This document shows, one piece after another, positions 60,717 to 64,000 of a stretch of DNA of 64,000 nucleotides. The stretch covers positions 62,001 through 126,000 of the forward strand of contig JACIWL010000001.1 in the NCBI GenBank assembly GCA_014360995.1, in the 5' to 3' direction. Both the position numbers and the translations under genes were made by a program. The notes under the pieces are model-generated. The model was not told where the DNA came from. It saw nothing but the letters and a program-made list of their open reading frames with translations, and did not search any database. Position 1 is the stretch's first letter, and every line of letters starts with the position of its first letter. This stretch comes from Candidatus Bipolaricaulota bacterium. GTDB taxonomy: Bacteria; Bipolaricaulota; Bipolaricaulia; Bipolaricaulales; Bipolaricaulaceae.

Positions 60717-61652
60717 TCACGCGTTTGACAAGCGGTTAAGGGCGCGGCGCAAGAGGAGGTCCACCAATTCATCGTAGGGTATCCCGGCGGCGGCTGCCGC
60801 CCGGGGGAAGAGGGAAAGCTCGGTCATCCCTGGCAAAGTGTTGACCTCAAGGAGGTAGGGGAGGCCATCCGGGCCAAGCTTCATGTCCACCCGGGCAAAA
60901 TCCCGGCATCCCAAAAGGAGAAAGGCCTCGTGGGCTACTTCTTTTACCCTCTTTTCCTCCTCCGGGGAAAGGAGGGCTGGGCAAAAGACCTCACACTCCC
61001 CGGGGGTGTATTTGGCCACCCAATCGAAGAACTCCCGTTTTGGGCGAAGCTCCACGAGGGGAAGGACCTTTGGCCCCTTTTCGTCCTCTAAAATGGCGGC
61101 GGTTATTTCCCGGCCGGGAATGTACTTTTCCGCGAAGAACTCCGTGAACTTTTCGGCCATTTCCCGAAGATGCCAAAGAAGGTCGGCCTCTTCTTTGACG
61201 ATTCGTACTCCTACGCTTGAGCCCTCCCGGCGCGGCTTCAAAACCAAAGGGAAACCGAGCTCCACCGCCCGCGCGGCAAAACCTTCCAGTTCCCCACCCT
61301 GATACAACAGCCAAGGCGGGGTGGGAAGGTTTTTTCCTTGGAAAGCTTTCTTGGCCTCCACTTTGTCCATGGCCAAGGCTGAGGCGAGGGGCCCGGAGCC
61401 CACATAGGCCTTCCCCATGAGCTCCAAAAGGAGCTGAACTGTCCCGTCCTCTCCTGGGCCCCCATGGAGGATGTTGAACACCGCAGAATAGGGCCTAAGC
61501 CGCTGGGGTAGCCCGTCGAAGGAGTCGATCTCCACAAGGTCCACATCCCAGCCCTTACGGCGAAGTGCAGAAAACACGTTTTGGCCAGAGCGCCGGGAAA
61601 TTTCCCGCTCGGCGGAGTTTCCCCCGCAAAGGACGGCCACCTTTACGGCCAT
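60717..61652 (-). CDS. ddl: D-alanine--D-alanine ligase
   Basis: 311 residues from ATG 61652, one base after the ABC ATPase stop. ATP-grasp fold: VAVLCGGNSAEREISRRSG, FNILHGGPGEDGTVQLLLELMG, FPLVLKPRREGSSVGV, and metal site LEVNTLPGMTELSLFPRAAAAAG. Makes D-Ala-D-Ala for peptidoglycan, indicating a walled cell. The active-site region at GKAYVGSG has Tyr near the position that sets D-Ala versus D-lactate preference, compatible with D-Ala. Confidence 0.95.
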   Translation of the reverse strand: MAVKVAVLCGGNSAEREISRRSGQNVFSALRRKGWDVDLVEIDSFDGLPQRLRPYSAVFNILHGGPGEDGTVQLLLELMGKAYVGSGPLASALAMDKVEAKKAFQGKNLPTPPWLLYQGGELEGFAARAVELGFPLVLKPRREGSSVGVRIVKEEADLLWHLREMAEKFTEFFAEKYIPGREITAAILEDEKGPKVLPLVELRPKREFFDWVAKYTPGECEVFCPALLSPEEEKRVKEVAHEAFLLLGCRDFARVDMKLGPDGLPYLLEVNTLPGMTELSLFPRAAAAAGIPYDELVDLLLRRALNRLSNA

Positions 61653-61653
61653 T

Positions 61654-62421
61654 TCACACCCCAAAGGCTTTTTTTAGCCCCTCCCGATAGGCCCGCACGA
61701 ACTCCGCCACAAACGCGTCTGCTGGGTGGTCGCGGATTTCCTTGGGCGTGCCCACCTGGAGGAACCTTCCATCGCGCATTACGGCCACGCGATCGCCAAG
61801 GAGGAAGGCCTCGGCCAAATCGTGGGTCACGTAGACCGTGGTGGTGCCGAGCTCCGCGTGCAAGCGGCGGATTTCCTCCCGGGCTTGGGCCCTGGCCGGC
61901 GGGTCCAAATGGGAAAGGGGTTCATCCAAAAGGAAGACCTTCGGGATCAAGACGGTGGCCCGGCCCAGCGCCACCTTCTGCTTTTGCCCCTCGGAGAGCT
62001 CCCGGGGCTTGCGGGGGAACCAGTCCGGCAATATCCCTAGCCGTTGCACCACGCGCTGGACCCTTTCCCCGATGGTTTTCGCTTTCTCCCCCCGCAGGCG
62101 CAGAGGAAAAGAAAGGTTGGACCAGCGTTCGGCGCTATAAACCTCCAAATGGGGATAGAGAGCGTAGTCCTGGCCCTGGAAGATCATGCGCACGCCGCGC
62201 TCCCGGGGTGGTACCCCGTTCATGCGCACCCCATCGAACAGGATCTCCCCCTGATCCGGGTTGATTAAGCCGGCAAGAAGCCTAAGGAGCGTGGTTTTCC
62301 CGCATCCCGTGGGTCCCACGACCACGAAGAATTCCCGGTCGAAAATACGGGCGGTGAGGCCGTTCACGGCCACGGTGGAGCCAAAGCGTTTCGTGACCCC
62401 TTGAAGGACGATCTCCGGCAT
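61654..62421 (-). CDS. Orphan ABC transporter ATPase (MalK/CysA-like core)
   Basis: 255 residues from ATG 62421 behind GGAGGTGAGG; upstream codons in frame belong to the neighbour. Walker A GPTGCGKTT (~residues 36-44), an unusual signature LSEGQKQKV (normally LSGGQ), Walker B VFLLDEPLSHLDP and H-loop VYVTHD. The long C-terminal regulatory domain of MalK is missing. No permease or binder is adjacent. Encoded between a small unknown and Ddl in the aldehyde oxidoreductase operon, so substrate is unknown. Confidence 0.85.
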   Translation of the reverse strand: MPEIVLQGVTKRFGSTVAVNGLTARIFDREFFVVVGPTGCGKTTLLRLLAGLINPDQGEILFDGVRMNGVPPRERGVRMIFQGQDYALYPHLEVYSAERWSNLSFPLRLRGEKAKTIGERVQRVVQRLGILPDWFPRKPRELSEGQKQKVALGRATVLIPKVFLLDEPLSHLDPPARAQAREEIRRLHAELGTTTVYVTHDLAEAFLLGDRVAVMRDGRFLQVGTPKEIRDHPADAFVAEFVRAYREGLKKAFGV

Positions 62422-62423
62422 CC

Positions 62424-62813
62424 TCACCTCCGCCAGGGCCAAAATCCCCTTTTCTTTTGGGCGCTTATGGTTTGTATTTCTCCGGATTCCCGGGCCACGC
62501 GCACCGCCTCTTCCCACGTTCCGCGCGTCCTGGCCTTGGCTTCCCATAACGAGGCGAACTTCTGCACCGCCGCTTCCGCGTCCTTTTTGGAAACGCCGCG
62601 GCCGCCGCGGCTCAAGGACCGCAGGACCTCCGCCAGGGCCACCACGTCCGCGCGAATGTGCACTTCCCCGCCCTCCTCCACCAAAACGTAGCGCGTGGCC
62701 TCAGCGATGAGCCCAAACGCGGACTGGTCCACCGTGCCGATGGGAAGGACCTCCTCCACGAATTCCCGGTCGACCTCGAAGAACTCCCGCCGTAAAACCT
62801 CACGCCATCCCAT
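62424..62813 (-). CDS. Small protein of unknown function following the aldehyde oxidoreductase
   Basis: 129 residues from ATG 62813, the second of two tandem ATGs, with good spacing from GGAGGG. The frame extends 276 bp upstream but only as a shadow of the oxidoreductase. The sequence (GWREVLRREFFEVDREFVEEVLPIG...) is acidic then basic, mostly helical, and ends KKRGFWPWRR. No family recognised. Overlaps the oxidoreductase by 14 bp and precedes the ABC ATPase by 2 bp, so it is firmly in that operon. Confidence 0.7.
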   Translation of the reverse strand: MGWREVLRREFFEVDREFVEEVLPIGTVDQSAFGLIAEATRYVLVEEGGEVHIRADVVALAEVLRSLSRGGRGVSKKDAEAAVQKFASLWEAKARTRGTWEEAVRVARESGEIQTISAQKKRGFWPWRR

Positions 62814-64000
62814 CATCGCCCTCCACCAATTTTGCCATTTCCCCCAGGGCCCGGCGCAAAAACTCCTCCTCCACCCGGCCGCTTGGGGTGGGTGTTTCCA
62901 AAGCCCGCTTGGGGATGGAAAGCCTCCCAAGGTCAAAGCCCTCGCGCCGCTTGAACGCGTATTTGCGGCGAAGGATGTTTGCCCCAAGCTTTTCCAGCTC
63001 CGCGGGGCTCCGCTCAATGCCCAAGGTGGCCAGGGCCGCACTGATTGTTTCAAGGTTGTAGATACCGCGGGCGAAAAAGCAAACAACAAGGGAGGAAAGG
63101 ATCTGCCTCCTTACCTCCTCCTGAAAAAGCCTCCTTGCTAGCTCTTCTGGAGCAAGGCGTTCCCCGCAGGAAAGGCATTCCTGGTCCAGGGCGTAGCCGG
63201 CGGAGTCAAGGTGGGAGTGGCGGGAGCCGCTGAGGTAAGTGAGCAAGGCTCCGGGGCCGGTGTGGTAGCCGGGCATCTCGTTTCCCCCAAAGTGCAGGGC
63301 GAATTCCTCGCCTCCGTAGCGGCTGGCCGCGGCTTTTACTCCCTTACCCAAGACGGAATAGAACTCTCCGTCCCTTTGGGCAATGCGCCGAATCATCTCC
63401 AGATAAACGCTCGCCTCACCCCATTTAGGCTTAAGGCCCTGGGTCTCGCGCTCGGTGATAAGTCCCCGGGCAAAGGCCTCCGTGGCCCAAGCCAACGTCA
63501 CCCCTGTGGTGATGGCGTCCATCCCCCAAACCTCCACGGCATCGATGAGTTTGAGCACGTCCTCCGCGCGCTCCATGCCCAACATGCTCCCCAGCGCGTA
63601 AAGCGGCTCGTGATCGTAGGAGACAAAGGTCGTCTTATAGAAATAGGGCTCCACGGGATGGGGCTCGCGCAAGACGGCAAGATGGATACAGGCTACAGGG
63701 CAGGCTGAGCAGGCCAAGCGCCGCCCCAGGAACTCCTCGGCCAACTGTTCCCCGGTGAACGGCGGCTCCGGGGAATAGCGGGTATCCAATAAATTCCTCA
63801 CAGGAAGCGCGCCGATTTGGTTCAAGGGCCGAATGTTTTGGGCCGTGCCCAGATCGTGGTATTTGCGCATGAGATCCGAGCGGGTGGCCTTCTCCCAAAG
63901 CTCTCGATAGACCTTTTGGTAGCGGGGCGGATCTGGGATGGGGACGGTGCTCGTCCCAGAGATGACCAAGGCTTTCAGGTTTTTGCTTCCAAAGACCGCG
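62800..64000 (-). CDS. Aldehyde:ferredoxin oxidoreductase family protein (partial, C-terminal part)
   Basis: About 400 codons; the frame is still open at the window edge, where it reads AVFGSKNLKALVISG, the normal end of the AOR N-terminal domain. The pterin tungsten/molybdenum enzyme domain is evident: GRRLACSACPVACIH (two of the 4Fe-4S ligands region), KTTFVSYDHEPLYALGSMLG, DAITTGVTLAWATEAFARGLI, GGNEMPGYHTGPGALLTYLSGSRHSHLDSAGYALDQ. Oxidises aldehydes to acids with ferredoxin, in a cytosolic, anaerobic-type metabolism. Head of an operon with a small unknown, an ABC ATPase and ddl. Confidence 0.93.
   Translation of the reverse strand, partial: AVFGSKNLKALVISGTSTVPIPDPPRYQKVYRELWEKATRSDLMRKYHDLGTAQNIRPLNQIGALPVRNLLDTRYSPEPPFTGEQLAEEFLGRRLACSACPVACIHLAVLREPHPVEPYFYKTTFVSYDHEPLYALGSMLGMERAEDVLKLIDAVEVWGMDAITTGVTLAWATEAFARGLITERETQGLKPKWGEASVYLEMIRRIAQRDGEFYSVLGKGVKAAASRYGGEEFALHFGGNEMPGYHTGPGALLTYLSGSRHSHLDSAGYALDQECLSCGERLAPEELARRLFQEEVRRQILSSLVVCFFARGIYNLETISAALATLGIERSPAELEKLGANILRRKYAFKRREGFDLGRLSIPKRALETPTPSGRVEEEFLRRALGEMAKLVEGDDGMA

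Overview
The window reads as chromosomal DNA of a thermophilic, deep-branching bacterium that meets oxygen and light. It has tightly packed genes with many 4-bp ATGA/GTGA overlaps, a GC-rich codon habit, HrcA/CIRCE heat-shock control, an M42 peptidase, an aldehyde:ferredoxin oxidoreductase and a superoxide-reductase/rubrerythrin/rubredoxin set. The three solute-binding proteins have signal peptidase I-type signals without a lipobox cysteine, which suggests free periplasmic binders and a two-membrane cell. The content is compatible with a Bipolaricaulota (OP1)-type lineage, but the phylum cannot be decided from the sequence alone.

Layout. 1-8.4 kb (minus strand): a LacI-controlled glycan operon with a CBM-GH113-CBM beta-mannanase, broken by two single-base frameshifts, followed by an Opp/Cbt-type ABC importer. 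8.4-11.3 kb: an AT-richer insert with a Cys-rich secreted peptide and a secreted Asp-box protein, bracketed by a DUF72 3'-end fragment and the full DUF72 gene. 11.3-15.4 kb: DUF922 protease, UvrB, M42 aminopeptidase, Mth938-like protein. 15.4-19.4 kb: a giant secreted protein with about 770 residues of alternating alanine followed by Ig-like domains; an in-frame TAA separates it from its signal peptide. 19.7-30.9 kb: PlsC, then a long minus-strand stress block. That block holds alpha/beta hydrolase, class II photolyase, UVDE, a secreted protein, a glycosyltransferase and DUF523/DUF1722, then superoxide reductase, ferritin, peroxiredoxin, rubrerythrin, Dps-like protein, PerR, NADH:rubredoxin reductase and rubredoxin.

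31-44.8 kb: M3 oligopeptidase, the hrcA-grpE-dnaK-dnaJ cluster with CIRCE, secA, an O-antigen-ligase/TPR protein, a geranylgeranyl-reductase-family flavoprotein, gatA and tRNA-Leu(CAG). 44.8-47.8 kb: Crp-family regulator, PAS histidine kinase and response regulator. 47.8-57.2 kb: a structured, tRNA-like non-coding stretch, then a BMP-type nucleoside importer and a phosphonate-type importer (PhnD, PhnC and two RDD-PhnE fusions). 57.2-64 kb: patatin (frameshifted), TlyA, aminotransferase, MBL-fold hydrolase, Ddl, an orphan ABC ATPase, a small unknown and the end of an aldehyde:ferredoxin oxidoreductase.

Recurrent themes. Four single-base frameshifts and one nonsense codon hit otherwise well-conserved reading frames, so consensus errors and true decay both need to be considered. 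Several genes start with no Shine-Dalgarno: some lie 6-8 nt behind a -10 box (leaderless), and others sit directly against a terminator-like hairpin. Oxidative and UV defence form one near-continuous minus-strand block.
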